A DNA stretch of 64,000 nt. Source: Nonomuraea typhae (GTDB taxonomy: Bacteria > Actinomycetota > Actinomycetes > Streptosporangiales > Streptosporangiaceae). The notes beneath the pieces are model-generated. The model was not told the origin of the DNA and did not search any database. It saw only the letters and a program-made list of their open reading frames with translations. Shown here piece by piece: positions 16,397 through 24,604 of the stretch. A program made the translations under genes and the position numbers. The first letter of the stretch is position 1, and each line of letters begins with the position of its first letter. The stretch is taken from NCBI RefSeq assembly GCF_009760925.1, contig NZ_VRLV01000002.1, forward strand, positions 124,001 to 188,000, given 5' to 3'.

Positions 16397-17423
16397 CGCC
16401 GAACACCACCCGCTTGTTGCGGAACTCGGTGACGCTCCACAGCTTGCCGTCCTGGATCGTCAGGTCCTCCGGGCCGATCGGGAAGGGCCGGGTGCTCACC
16501 TTGCCGCCGCCGGCGACCAGCAGCTTGCCGTTGGTCCTGGCGTCGAATGCCTGGCTGAGGTACCAGGTGCCGTTCCTGGAGACCGCGCCCTGGATCTTGG
16601 CGGCGCCCAGCTGGAAGCAGTCGACGGGGGCGCCGATCCCGTCGCCCCGGAGTTCGTAGCGGACGGCGCGGCCGGTGGTGCCGTTCTCGTCGTACTCGCC
16701 GGCGATCAGCAGGTCGGGGCCGGCGCTGCGGTCGACGGCCGCGAACGAGAAGCGGGCTCCGGCCGTCGCGACCCGCCAGAAGCCGGTCTGCGGGAGCACG
16801 TATCGGTACCCGAAAGCATGAAATTTCCCGTCATGGCGGCCTACTCGCTTCGCATCACCCAGATCGTTCTGCGCGGTCCGCAGGTCGAGCAGCCGGTTGA
16901 CGTCGAAGACCCGCAGCCCCCGCTTGGTGTCGGCCACGTACAGCAGGTCGCCGTACCACGCGATGCCCCCGGCGTGGATGTCGATCGGCCCGTACGACCC
17001 GTCGGGCTTCGCCTCGACCAGCAGCACGTGCTGGTACTTCAGCGTCGACGGGCTGAGGAACGTCACCCGGATCCCGCGCTCGGCCGCCGGCGGCTCGGGC
17101 TTGAAGTACCAGCTCACCGCGAACACCGGCACTCCGGTCTCGCCCGAATCCTCCCCGCAGGTCAGCCCCTGCGGGTACCAGTCGGCGGTGTCCTGGTCCT
17201 TGGCGTCGAAGGCGTACCACTCCTGCGGCCGCGGGCTCATCGCGCCCATCGCCGCGGCGGCCCCCTTGCGCGCCGCCGTCCGGTTGGCCTGGGCCAGCAG
17301 CGCCTCGACACCGGTCGCGCCGAGGTCACCGGCGAGCTTGGCCGCCCCTTCGGCCAGGGCCCCCGGCGCCGATCTTAAGGTGAAGGGCGCCGCGTCGACC
17401 GGAACCATCCCCGTGGAAGCCAT
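16386..17423 (-). CDS. Uncharacterised protein, possible beta-propeller-like
   Basis: A 345-residue protein I cannot assign. The N-terminal 60 residues are Ala-rich and helical. The rest is rich in beta-type segments with Trp/Tyr/Gly turns (WYPQGLTCGED, AGGIAWYGDLLYVADTKRGLRVFDV, DLLIAGEYDENG, GPEDLTIQDGKLWSVTEF), which suggests repeated propeller-like blades. The hallmark IAWYGDLLYVADT resembles blades of NHL or quinoprotein-like propellers. No signal peptide or lipobox is visible. ATG 17423 has a GAGGGG ribosome site. It is convergent with the PaaX gene and follows the GCS2 ligase on the same strand across 63 bp, so joint transcription is possible. Confidence 0.6.
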   Translation of the reverse strand: MASTGMVPVDAAPFTLRSAPGALAEGAAKLAGDLGATGVEALLAQANRTAARKGAAAAMGAMSPRPQEWYAFDAKDQDTADWYPQGLTCGEDSGETGVPVFAVSWYFKPEPPAAERGIRVTFLSPSTLKYQHVLLVEAKPDGSYGPIDIHAGGIAWYGDLLYVADTKRGLRVFDVNRLLDLRTAQNDLGDAKRVGRHDGKFHAFGYRYVLPQTGFWRVATAGARFSFAAVDRSAGPDLLIAGEYDENGTTGRAVRYELRGDGIGAPVDCFQLGAAKIQGAVSRNGTWYLSQAFDARTNGKLLVAGGGKVSTRPFPIGPEDLTIQDGKLWSVTEFRNKRVVFGVSL

Positions 17424-17486
17424 AATCCCCTCGCATTCCCGTCTCTTTGCCAGTCTTTGACGGGCGAGAGGGGCGGGAGGTTGCAC

Positions 17487-18875
17487 TCAACGCCACACGT
17501 GCACCGGCTGCCCGGTCAGCACCTGCTCGCGATAGCGCCGCACCAGCCGCTCGACGTCCCCGTCGTAGCGGGCCAGCGCTTCCCGCTGCCACACGGCTCC
17601 GGTACGGCCCAGCCGTACACGCTGGGCGATCACCCCGAGCGCCCGGTCGGCGTCGCCCGGCACGACGCCCGCCCCGAGGAGGGCGGCGCGCGCCTCGGGC
17701 AGCAGGGAGAGCACCAGGTCGGCGGCGGGCACCTCGCCTTCCCTGCCGGGCCACGACAGGGGCGCCTCCAGGCCCTTCTGGGCGGCGCGGTAGAAGTTCT
17801 GGTACGCCTCGGCGAAGCGGTAGCCGGTCAGGTCGCGCTCGGCGCAGGCCAGCGTGAGGCCGACCAGGAAGGCGGTGTTGGCGGCCATGTCCGCGCAGCT
17901 TGGCCCGGCGGGCAGGGCGCGCATCTCGATGCGCAGGTGGCCGCCGTCGGCGGGGTCGTAGACGGGGCGGTTCCACTGCCAGACCGTGCCCTGGTGCAGC
18001 CGCAGCTCGGCCAGCTCCGCATCTGATGACATATCCGGAATGATGGGGTCGTAGTCACGCACATACCGCTCGAACAGCTCGTAGGCCCCCTCGTGCACCC
18101 AGTCGGAGCCGAACGTGACCCGCCCGTCCCGGCGGAAGCGGCGCTCGATGTCGCGATCGTCGGCCGCCTCCTCCATCAGCGCGATCCTGGTCTCCTCCCA
18201 CAGGGTCCGGCCCAGGAACAGCGGCGAGTTCCCGCACGCGGCCAGCACCGGGCCCGTGGCCAGCTGCGCGGCGTTGAACAGCCGGGCGAAGCGCTCGGGC
18301 GGCGTGCGCAGGTGCACCTGCCAGGAGGTGTTGGCCGCCTCCAGGATGACGTCCTCGACCTCCAGCTCCAGGTCGTCGACGACCACGAGGAACGGCTCCA
18401 TGCGCAGCCGCCTGATGCCCCTGCTCAGGGCCCGGTACCGGTTCTCGTCGCTGATCGCCTGCCGGGTGAAGTCGCCGGTGCCCAGCGTGGGCAGGATGCC
18501 GATCGGCACCGCGCCGCCGCCCTCGACCGCGCCGTCCACCTTGAGCAGGGTTTCCCGGATCTCCCCGCTCAGGCCGGCGAAGGGCCGCCCGGCCAGCGGC
18601 AGCGGCGTCAGGTTGACCTCCAGGTTGAACCGGCCCAGCTCCAGCACCACGCGCGGGTCGTCCAGCGCCTGGCGGACCTCCTGGTTGCGCGGCAGGGGGC
18701 GGCCCTTCTCGTCGATGAGGAAGAGCTCCAGCTCGGCGCCGAGCGTCGTGGGCCCCTGGCCGAAGCCGGGCCTGCCGAGCAGTTCGCGCAGAGTGCCGAG
18801 CTGCTGCTCGAGCCGTTCCCCGAAGCGGGCGTACTCCGCCTCGGAAAACCGCTCTTTGTCCAAGTCGCGTCCCAT
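17487..18875 (-). CDS. Glutamate-cysteine ligase-like (GCS2 family) carboxylate-amine ligase
   Basis: A 462-residue ATP-dependent ligase of the GCS2/YbdK-EgtA superfamily. The family nucleotide/metal motif TLGAELELFLID is at residues about 44-55. Further conserved parts are ELGRFNLEVNLTPLPLAG, ANTSWQVHLR and GNSPLFLGRTLWEETRIALME, and a substrate-loop region around GHLRIEMRALPAGPS. Members join glutamate or another carboxylate to an amine; in mycothiol producers gamma-glutamylcysteine formation by EgtA feeds ergothioneine, but no other egt genes are here. The start is ATG 18875. A 34-bp gap separates it from the upstream SDR gene, so they may share a message. Confidence 0.85.
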   Translation of the reverse strand: MGRDLDKERFSEAEYARFGERLEQQLGTLRELLGRPGFGQGPTTLGAELELFLIDEKGRPLPRNQEVRQALDDPRVVLELGRFNLEVNLTPLPLAGRPFAGLSGEIRETLLKVDGAVEGGGAVPIGILPTLGTGDFTRQAISDENRYRALSRGIRRLRMEPFLVVVDDLELEVEDVILEAANTSWQVHLRTPPERFARLFNAAQLATGPVLAACGNSPLFLGRTLWEETRIALMEEAADDRDIERRFRRDGRVTFGSDWVHEGAYELFERYVRDYDPIIPDMSSDAELAELRLHQGTVWQWNRPVYDPADGGHLRIEMRALPAGPSCADMAANTAFLVGLTLACAERDLTGYRFAEAYQNFYRAAQKGLEAPLSWPGREGEVPAADLVLSLLPEARAALLGAGVVPGDADRALGVIAQRVRLGRTGAVWQREALARYDGDVERLVRRYREQVLTGQPVHVWR

Positions 18876-18909
18876 CCCTCCCTTCTGTCCTCTCGGCTGG
18901 CTTCCACAC

Positions 18910-19617
18910 CTACCAGGGCAGCGGGCCGTCGTCCTGGAGGAAGCCGCCGGTGGGACCGTCCGCGTCCAGCGTGGCCAGGTGGACGGCGATGGCCGCGCCC
19001 TGCTCGGCGGCGCGGTGGCCGCTCTGGGCGGTGAGGTCGGTGGCGCAGTAGCCGGGATTGGCGGCGTTGACCTTGATCGGGGTGTCGTCGAGCTCCTTGG
19101 CGTAGGCCACGGTGATCATGTTCAGCGCCGCCTTGGAGGAGTTGTAGGCCAGGTAGGTGTGCTGCCAGCCGTTGCCGTCCCGATCGAGCTGGCCGGTCAT
19201 CGAGCCGAGCTCGCTGGACATGTTGACGATCCGGGCGGCGGGCGCGCGGCGCAGCAGCGGCAGCATCGCGTTGGTGACCGTGACCACGCCGAACACGTTG
19301 GTCTCGTAGACCCGCCGCAGCATCGCCACGTCGGTGCCGCTGGGCCGGTGATCCTCCGGCCAGGCGGCGACTCCGGCGTTGTTGACCAGGATGTCCAGCG
19401 AGCCGTACTCCGCCTCCAGCCACTTCGCCGCGGCCCGCACACTGGCCTGGTCCGTCACGTCCACGCGCACGTACGGCTGGCCGAGCCGTACGGCGGCGGC
19501 CCGTCCGCGCTCCTCGTCGCGGGCCCCGATCACTGCGGTGACGCCGCGCTCGCCGAGCAGGCGGGCGACCTCGAAGCCGATTCCCTTGTTGGCGCCGGTG
19601 ATGAGTGCTGTTGTCAT
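18910..19617 (-). CDS. Short-chain dehydrogenase/reductase
   Basis: A 235-residue classical SDR. TGANKGIG (residues 7-14) binds NAD(P), DILVNNAG supports the central sheet, IVNMSSELG holds the catalytic Ser, and YNSSK is the catalytic Tyr-Lys pair, followed by NAANPGYCATDL. The sequence resembles carbonyl-reductase-like SDRs. ATG 19617 is the start because it opens the Rossmann strand at once. It diverges from an XRE/MmyB regulator 103 bp away, a pairing often seen in actinomycetes in which the regulator controls the dehydrogenase. Confidence 0.92.
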   Translation of the reverse strand: MTTALITGANKGIGFEVARLLGERGVTAVIGARDEERGRAAAVRLGQPYVRVDVTDQASVRAAAKWLEAEYGSLDILVNNAGVAAWPEDHRPSGTDVAMLRRVYETNVFGVVTVTNAMLPLLRRAPAARIVNMSSELGSMTGQLDRDGNGWQHTYLAYNSSKAALNMITVAYAKELDDTPIKVNAANPGYCATDLTAQSGHRAAEQGAAIAVHLATLDADGPTGGFLQDDGPLPW

Positions 19618-19720
19618 GCGCTCCACGGTTCCGGCGGCGCGTGGCCGCGGGGAGAGACCGCGTGAGACTGGGATCGGCGATACCACCCTGAACCCGGCCG
19701 GGTGCCGCAGGATGAAGGGC

Positions 19721-20551
19721 ATGAACCGGGAAGAGCTGGCGGCGTTCCTGCGCAGCAGGCGTGACCGTCTCACCCCTCGCGAGGCGGGCCTGCCCGACGG
19801 CGGGCGGCGCCGTACGCCCGGCCTGCGCCGCCAGGAGGTGGCGCAGCTCGCCGGCATGTCGATCGACTACTACATCCGCCTGGAGCAGGCCCGCGGCCCG
19901 CACCCCTCGCGCCAGGTGCTCAGCGCGCTGGCCAGGGCGCTCATGCTGAGCAGCGACGAGCGCGCCCATCTGTTCCACCTGGCCGGCCAGCCGCTGGGGC
20001 CGCCCCGGCTGCGCGACGACGTCCCGGAGGGCACCCTTCAGCTGATCGCTTTCCTGGAGGACGTGCCCGCCTACGTGCTCAACGCCAGGTACGACCTGCT
20101 CGCCTGGAACCCCTCCGCCAGCGCCCTCATCGGCGACCTGGAAGCCCGGCCGCGCGACGATCTCAACGTCATCCGCTGGATCTTCCGCTCGCCGGAGATC
20201 GCCCGGCATCTCGGCGACGAGGAGAAGGGACGTTTCGCCCGGTCCTCCGTCGCCGACCTGCGCTGGGCGGCCGGCACGTATCCCGACGATCCTCAGATCC
20301 AGGCGCTGGTCGCCGAGATGCTGGGCTGCAGCCCGCACTTCGCCCGGCTCTGGGCCGAGCACGAGGTCCGGGTCCGGCGCCAGCAGCGCAAGCGGTTCCT
20401 TCATCCGGCGCTCGGCCCGATCGACGTGATCTGCCAGGTGATCCGGGTCCCCGATCGCGACGACCTGCGCGTGGTCCTCTACACCACCGAACCCGGTTCG
20501 CCCTCTCACCGGGCCTTGCGCAAGTTGCGGCAGGTGACCCTAAGCTCATGA
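19721..20551 (+). CDS. XRE-family regulator with MmyB-like ligand-binding domain
   Basis: A 276-residue regulator. The N-terminal Cro/CI helix-turn-helix reads GGRRRTPGLRRQEVAQLAGM plus SIDYYIRLEQARGPHPSRQVLSALARAL. Residues about 105-270 match the MmyB-like domain: VPAYVLNARYDLLAWNPSASALIGD, the RWIFRSPEIARHL block, and AEHEVRVRRQQRKRFLHPALGPIDV. These regulators are linked to small lipophilic ligands and usually control a divergent oxidoreductase, here the SDR. ATG 19721 is preceded by GAAGGG; an in-frame ATG at 19712 is the alternative. The alcohol dehydrogenase gene starts 1 bp after its stop, so both probably form one transcript. Confidence 0.9.
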   Translation: MNREELAAFLRSRRDRLTPREAGLPDGGRRRTPGLRRQEVAQLAGMSIDYYIRLEQARGPHPSRQVLSALARALMLSSDERAHLFHLAGQPLGPPRLRDDVPEGTLQLIAFLEDVPAYVLNARYDLLAWNPSASALIGDLEARPRDDLNVIRWIFRSPEIARHLGDEEKGRFARSSVADLRWAAGTYPDDPQIQALVAEMLGCSPHFARLWAEHEVRVRRQQRKRFLHPALGPIDVICQVIRVPDRDDLRVVLYTTEPGSPSHRALRKLRQVTLSS

Positions 20552-20552
20552 G

Positions 20553-21578
20553 ATGCGAGCGGTTGCCTTTGACATCTTCGGTGGCGAGCTTGACGTGCGC
20601 GAGCTACCCGACCCTGCCCCCGCGCCCCACGGGGCGGTGATCAGGGTCGAGGCGACCGGCCTGTGCCGCAGCGACTGGCACGGCTGGCAGGGCCACGACC
20701 CCGACATCACCGCGCTGCCCCACGTTCCCGGCCACGAGCTGGCCGGGGTCGTCACCGCCACCGGATCGCTGGTCACCCGCTGGGCCGAGGGGGCCCGGGT
20801 GACCGTCCCGTTCATCTGCGCGTGCGGCTCGTGCCCGGCCTGCGCGGCCGGTGAGCAGCAGGTGTGCGAACGCCAGACCCAGCCGGGTTTCACCCATTGG
20901 GGATCGTTCGCCGAGTACGTCGCCGTCGACCACGCCGACGTCAACCTCATCGCCGTCCCCGAGGAGATGGCCTTCACCACGGCCGCCGGGCTCGGGTGCC
21001 GGTTCGCCACCTCCTTCCGCGCCGTCACCCAGGTGGGGGACGTACGGCCGGGCGAGTGGGTGGCCGTGCACGGCTGCGGCGGGGTGGGCCTGTCCGCGAT
21101 CATGATCGCCACCGCCGCGGGCGGCAGGGTGGTCGCGGTGGACATCAGCACCGACGCCCTCCACCTGGCCGAGCGGGCCGGGGCCACGCACTTCGTCAAC
21201 GCCGGCGCCGGTGACGCCGCGGCCCAGGTCCGTGAGCTGACCAGGGGCGGCGCGCACGTCTCCATCGACGCCCTGGGCAGCCCGGACACCTGCGCCGCCT
21301 CGGTCGAGTCGCTGCGCCGCCGCGGCCGGCACGTGCAGGTGGGCCTGCTGCCCGGCGGCGCCACCCCGATCCCGATGGGCCGGGTCGTCGCCCACGAACT
21401 CCAGCTCCTGGGCAGCCACGGCATGGCGGCGCACGCCTACCCCAGGATGCTGGAGCTGATCAGGGCCGGGGTCCTGCACCCCGACCAGCTCGTCACCCGC
21501 ACCATCGGCCTGGCCGAGGCGGGGAAGGCGCTGGCGGCGATCGGCACGGTGCCCGGCGTCACGATGATCGTGCCCTAG
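20553..21578 (+). CDS. Zinc-dependent alcohol dehydrogenase family protein
   Basis: A 341-residue medium-chain dehydrogenase/reductase. Catalytic-zinc parts are GLCRSDWHGWQG and PHVPGHELAG. The structural zinc loop has four cysteines (CACGSCPACAAGEQQVC). The Rossmann motif is VHGCGGVGLSAIMIA, followed by VVAVDIS. It lies 1 bp after the XRE regulator stop. The convergent Lrp gene shares CTAG, overlapping its stop by 4 bp. The substrate is unknown; the position suggests it works with the SDR under the same regulator. Confidence 0.93.
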   Translation: MRAVAFDIFGGELDVRELPDPAPAPHGAVIRVEATGLCRSDWHGWQGHDPDITALPHVPGHELAGVVTATGSLVTRWAEGARVTVPFICACGSCPACAAGEQQVCERQTQPGFTHWGSFAEYVAVDHADVNLIAVPEEMAFTTAAGLGCRFATSFRAVTQVGDVRPGEWVAVHGCGGVGLSAIMIATAAGGRVVAVDISTDALHLAERAGATHFVNAGAGDAAAQVRELTRGGAHVSIDALGSPDTCAASVESLRRRGRHVQVGLLPGGATPIPMGRVVAHELQLLGSHGMAAHAYPRMLELIRAGVLHPDQLVTRTIGLAEAGKALAAIGTVPGVTMIVP

Positions 21579-22033
21579 CCGAGCACCTTGATCTTCTTCA
21601 TGGTCGGCTGCGAGATCACCCGGGCCACGCCCGGAATCCCGATGATCTTGCCGGTCTGGAACGCCTCGTAGGCGGCGTAGTCGGCCACGACCACGCGCAG
21701 GTGGTAGTCGGGGGTGGCGAACAGGCGGCGGAACTCGACCACCTCCGGGTAGGCCGCGATCGTCTTCTCCAGTTCCTCCAGCGTCTTCAGGTCGCTCACG
21801 CTCACCTCGATGGAGACGATGACCTCCAGGCCGCCGCCGAGGAGTTCGTGGTTGACCGTGGCCCGGTAGCCGCTGATGATCCCGAGCTCCTCCAGCCGCT
21901 TGACCCGGCGCAGGCAGGGGGGCGGGGTGAGGCCGACGCGGCGGGCCAGCTCGACGTTGCTCAACCGGCCGTCGTGCTGCAGATGAAACAATATTTCACG
22001 ATCAAGCGCATCGAGCGTGTATTTATTGCTCAC
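21575..22033 (-). CDS. Lrp/AsnC-family transcriptional regulator
   Basis: A 152-residue feast/famine regulator. The helix-turn-helix is LDREILFHLQHDGRLSNVELARRVGLTPPPCLRRVKRLEELGII. The C-terminal RAM domain has VEFRRLFATPDYHLRVVVADYAAYE. The start is GTG 22033. A near-palindrome immediately upstream probably serves autoregulation and control of the divergent M20 peptidase, 125 bp away. An amino-acid effector is expected from the family and agrees with a peptidase neighbour. Confidence 0.93.
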   Translation of the reverse strand: MSNKYTLDALDREILFHLQHDGRLSNVELARRVGLTPPPCLRRVKRLEELGIISGYRATVNHELLGGGLEVIVSIEVSVSDLKTLEELEKTIAAYPEVVEFRRLFATPDYHLRVVVADYAAYEAFQTGKIIGIPGVARVISQPTMKKIKVLG

Positions 22034-22037
22034 TGCC

Positions 22038-22058
22038 CCACTTTATCGGCATAAGTGG
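22038..22058. promoter_or_regulatory. Near-palindrome upstream of the Lrp-type regulator
   Basis: CCACTTTAT and CATAAGTGG face each other across CGG and differ from a perfect inverted repeat by one base shift. The site begins 5 bp from the regulator start and overlaps TAAAGT/TTATCG elements usable as -10 boxes. It is a plausible Lrp autoregulatory site. Confidence 0.45.
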
Positions 22059-22158
22059 AAACCACATGAGGCCGACTCCGGCCTAGGATTGCGGATATAC
22101 ACCACACCTCGCCTGCGCAGGGCCGTACATCTGCATGCCCGAAGAAAGGGGACGGCTC

Positions 22159-23373
22159 ATGAAGACCTCCGCCACAGCGGTCCGATCCTGGCTGGACGCG
22201 CGGGCCGGCGACATGGCCGCGCTGCTGGAGCGCCTGGTGGCCGTGGAGACCGAGAACCCGCCCGGCCGCATGCTGGGCCGCTGCGCCCGGGTGCTGCGCG
22301 AGGAGATGGCCCGCCTCGGCCTGTCCCCCGAGATCATCGAGGTCACCGGGGCCGAACCCGGCCTCGAGGAGCCGTGCGTCGTCCGCGGCACCGCCGGCTC
22401 CGGCGAGAAGATCGTCTACTTCCACGGCCACTTCGACGTCGTGCCCGCCCAGGACCGCCGCCAGTTCACCGCCGAGCGCCGCGACGGCCGGATCTTCGGC
22501 CGCGGCACCGCCGACATGAAGGGCGGCATCGTCAGCATGCTGTACGGCGCCGCCGCGGCGCAGGAGCTGGGCCTGCTGGACGGCGGGAGGATCGTCGTCC
22601 ACCTCGTCTGCGACGAGGAGACCGGCAGCGTCGCGGGCGCCGGTCACCTGCGCCGCCACGACCTGATCGATCCCGGGGCGCTGGCGATGCTCACCGCCGA
22701 GCCCAGCGGCGGCGGCATCTGGAACGCGGCCCGCGGCGCCGTCTCCCTGCGCGTGGACGTGGCCGGTCGCGAGGCCCACGTCGGCATGGCCGACCGCGGC
22801 GTCAACGCGTTCCTGCACATGCTCCACGTGGCCCGCCCGGCCGAGCGGTACGCCGAGGAGCTGGCCGCCCGCCACACGTCGTACCCGATGCGGCCGGGCG
22901 AGGCCCCCGGCAGCATGATCGTGGTCGGCGGCGAGGCCGCGGCCGGGTCGAACTTCAACGTCGTGCCCGGCTCGGCCTCCTTCACGATCGACGGCCGCTT
23001 CAACCCGGAGGAGGACCTCGACGCCGAGCACAAGCGCCTGACCGGCCTCATCGAGGAGGCCGCGGGCGAGATCGGCGCCGCCGTCACGGTGCGCACCACC
23101 CAGCTCCAGCCCTCCGCCGCCACCGACCCCGGCCATCCGGCGGCCGTCACCCTGGCCCGCGTGGCCGGCGAGGTCACGGGGGCGCCGGTCCGTTTCGAGA
23201 TGTGCGCCGGCATCCTGGAGATCCGCTGGTACGCCCAGCTCGGCATCCCCGCCTTCGGGTACGGCGCCGGCCGCCTGGACGTCTCCCACGGGCCGGAGGA
23301 GTACGTCGACGAGGCGGCCATGCGCCGGTGCGCCGCGGTGTATGCCCGCTACGCCGGCGAACTGCTGGCCTAG
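22159..23373 (+). CDS. M20-family metallopeptidase/deacylase (ArgE/DapE/CPG2-like)
   Basis: A 404-residue dinuclear zinc hydrolase. Ligands and catalytic residues are visible as FHGHFDVVP (His91, Asp93), GRGTADMKGG (Asp119) and CDEETGS (Glu153-Glu154); a late His lies in DVSHGPEEYV. The lid/dimerisation domain covers residues about 195-305. The enzyme removes an acyl group or C-terminal residue from an amino-acid conjugate. ATG 22159 has GAAAGGGG upstream. Divergence from an Lrp-type regulator suggests amino-acid-linked control. The stop shares CTAG with the convergent DinB-type gene. Confidence 0.92.
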   Translation: MKTSATAVRSWLDARAGDMAALLERLVAVETENPPGRMLGRCARVLREEMARLGLSPEIIEVTGAEPGLEEPCVVRGTAGSGEKIVYFHGHFDVVPAQDRRQFTAERRDGRIFGRGTADMKGGIVSMLYGAAAAQELGLLDGGRIVVHLVCDEETGSVAGAGHLRRHDLIDPGALAMLTAEPSGGGIWNAARGAVSLRVDVAGREAHVGMADRGVNAFLHMLHVARPAERYAEELAARHTSYPMRPGEAPGSMIVVGGEAAAGSNFNVVPGSASFTIDGRFNPEEDLDAEHKRLTGLIEEAAGEIGAAVTVRTTQLQPSAATDPGHPAAVTLARVAGEVTGAPVRFEMCAGILEIRWYAQLGIPAFGYGAGRLDVSHGPEEYVDEAAMRRCAAVYARYAGELLA

Positions 23374-24008
23374 CGGCTCTCCGCCGGCCCGCGGGTGAAG
23401 CGCACGGCCGTCACCCCGGACAGCCGCCCCGGCGGCAGCTTCCTGCCGGTGACGGCCAGCAGGATGTCCTGGGCCGAGCCGCGCACGGGCGCGCCCGAGC
23501 CCGCGCTCCACTCGAGGTCGTCGGCGGTGAACCAGACCCCTTCGAGGTCGGCGCCGAAGAAGGCGATGCTCTTGGCCTTGAGGCTGCCGGGCATGGCGAG
23601 GTGGAGGCGGTCCGGGGGCACCTTCCTGTCCAGCCCGAGCGCGACCGTGATGTCCAGGCCGTGGATCATGTCGTGGCGCAGCGCCTCCGCGGGCCCGCCG
23701 CCCGGCGGGGTCCACGGGTGCCCGGCGTTGTCGCGCAGGGCCGCCACGAGCTGCCCGGTGCTCATGGCCGCCGCGTCCCGCCTGGCCAGCCGGTCGGCGG
23801 CGCGGTTGAAGTCGCCGCGGGCGCGCATGATGGACAGGACGACCCGCGGCATCGCGTACCTGAACGCCATCGTCAGGTGCGCGGCCACCTCGCGCACCCG
23901 CCAGCCCGCGCAGAGCGAGGGCGCCTGCCACTGCTCGGGCGTCAGCCCGGACAGGAGGTCGGCCAGGTCACGGCGTTCCGCGGCGACGGCCGCGTGGATG
24001 TCGGTCAT
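23370..24008 (-). CDS. Maleylpyruvate isomerase/DinB-fold mycothiol-dependent enzyme family protein
   Basis: A 212-residue protein of the TIGR03083-like family. The four-helix N-terminal domain contains LTPEQWQAPSLCAGWRVREVAAHLTMA with the conserved Trp and His, and RHDMIHGLDI with the second metal-site His/Asp. The C-terminal SCP2-like half includes LEWSAGSGAPVRGSAQDILLAVTGR. Such proteins are thought to use mycothiol in isomerase or transferase reactions; few have a known substrate. ATG 24008 opens MTDIHAAV. The gene is 72 bp downstream of the RsrR-like gene on the same strand, so it may share that promoter. Confidence 0.85.
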   Translation of the reverse strand: MTDIHAAVAAERRDLADLLSGLTPEQWQAPSLCAGWRVREVAAHLTMAFRYAMPRVVLSIMRARGDFNRAADRLARRDAAAMSTGQLVAALRDNAGHPWTPPGGGPAEALRHDMIHGLDITVALGLDRKVPPDRLHLAMPGSLKAKSIAFFGADLEGVWFTADDLEWSAGSGAPVRGSAQDILLAVTGRKLPPGRLSGVTAVRFTRGPAESR

Positions 24009-24080
24009 GGGATCGCCTTTCTCCGATGGGAGGTCACGTCCCATGACGCGCGGGCCTGCGGGAAATCGACAGTCCCGCGC

Positions 24081-24545
24081 CTACGAAAGCCGTCTGCGCG
24101 TGCGCTCGGGTGCGTGCGGCGGCAGATCGGCGAGGATGTCGGCGAGGCTGACCTCGCGCAGGGTGCGCCGCCACGCCCGGTGCGCCTCGCCCATCTTGGC
24201 CGCGAGAATGCACGGCGTCCGGCACTCCTCCTGCGGCAGCGCCCCACGCCCCTGGCTGCGGATCTCCCTGCACTCGTACGGCGAGGCCGCCCCGTCCACC
24301 GCCTCGACGATCTGCAGCAACGTGATCTCCGAGGCGGCCCTGGCCAGCCGGAACCCGCCCTTCGGCCCGGTGGAGGCGGTGAGCAGCCCCGCCTTGACCA
24401 GGGCCTTCAGCTGTTTGGCCAGGTAGGGCAGGGGCAGGTCGAAGTACTCGGCGAGCTGCCCGGCCGACGCGCTCACCCCCGGTTCCAGCTGGGCCAACGC
24501 GGTGGCGCAGTGCAGGACCCATTCGGTGCTGGCGGGCAGTTTCAC
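24081..24545 (-). CDS. rsrR: Rrf2-family redox regulator, RsrR-like
   Basis: A 154-residue Rrf2 regulator. The winged helix is LAEYFDLPLPYLAKQLKALVKAGLLTASTGPKGGFRLAR. Cysteines 92, 108 and 112 lie in the family cluster loop, and Glu8 and His12 are both present near the N-terminus. Streptomyces venezuelae RsrR is known to bind a [2Fe-2S] cluster with non-Cys ligands of this kind and to control a divergent NmrA-type gene. The same neighbour occurs here, 60 bp away. An inverted repeat in the spacer is the likely operator. The orthology call rests on these residues and the gene pair. Confidence 0.78.
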   Translation of the reverse strand: MKLPASTEWVLHCATALAQLEPGVSASAGQLAEYFDLPLPYLAKQLKALVKAGLLTASTGPKGGFRLARAASEITLLQIVEAVDGAASPYECREIRSQGRGALPQEECRTPCILAAKMGEAHRAWRRTLREVSLADILADLPPHAPERTRRRLS

Positions 24546-24566
24546 ACACCGGAGTCTATCGCAGCT

Positions 24567-24591
24567 ATTATGGACCCGCTAAGTCCCTAAT
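24567..24591. promoter_or_regulatory. Inverted-repeat operator between RsrR-like and NmrA-like genes
   Basis: ATTATGGAC and GTCCCTAAT face each other across 7 bp and match at 8 of 9 positions. Read as 11-3-11 arms, it has the geometry reported for RsrR class 1 sites. TATTAT at 24566-24571 is a plausible -10 for the + strand gene, so the site overlaps the promoter. Confidence 0.65.
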
Positions 24592-24604
24592 TGAGGAGAC
24601 CATC

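Noticed and set aside
22017..24590. An 857-codon + strand open frame
   Set aside because: It overlaps the M20 peptidase and the DinB-type gene in another frame and is an Arg/Gly/Pro-rich shadow.
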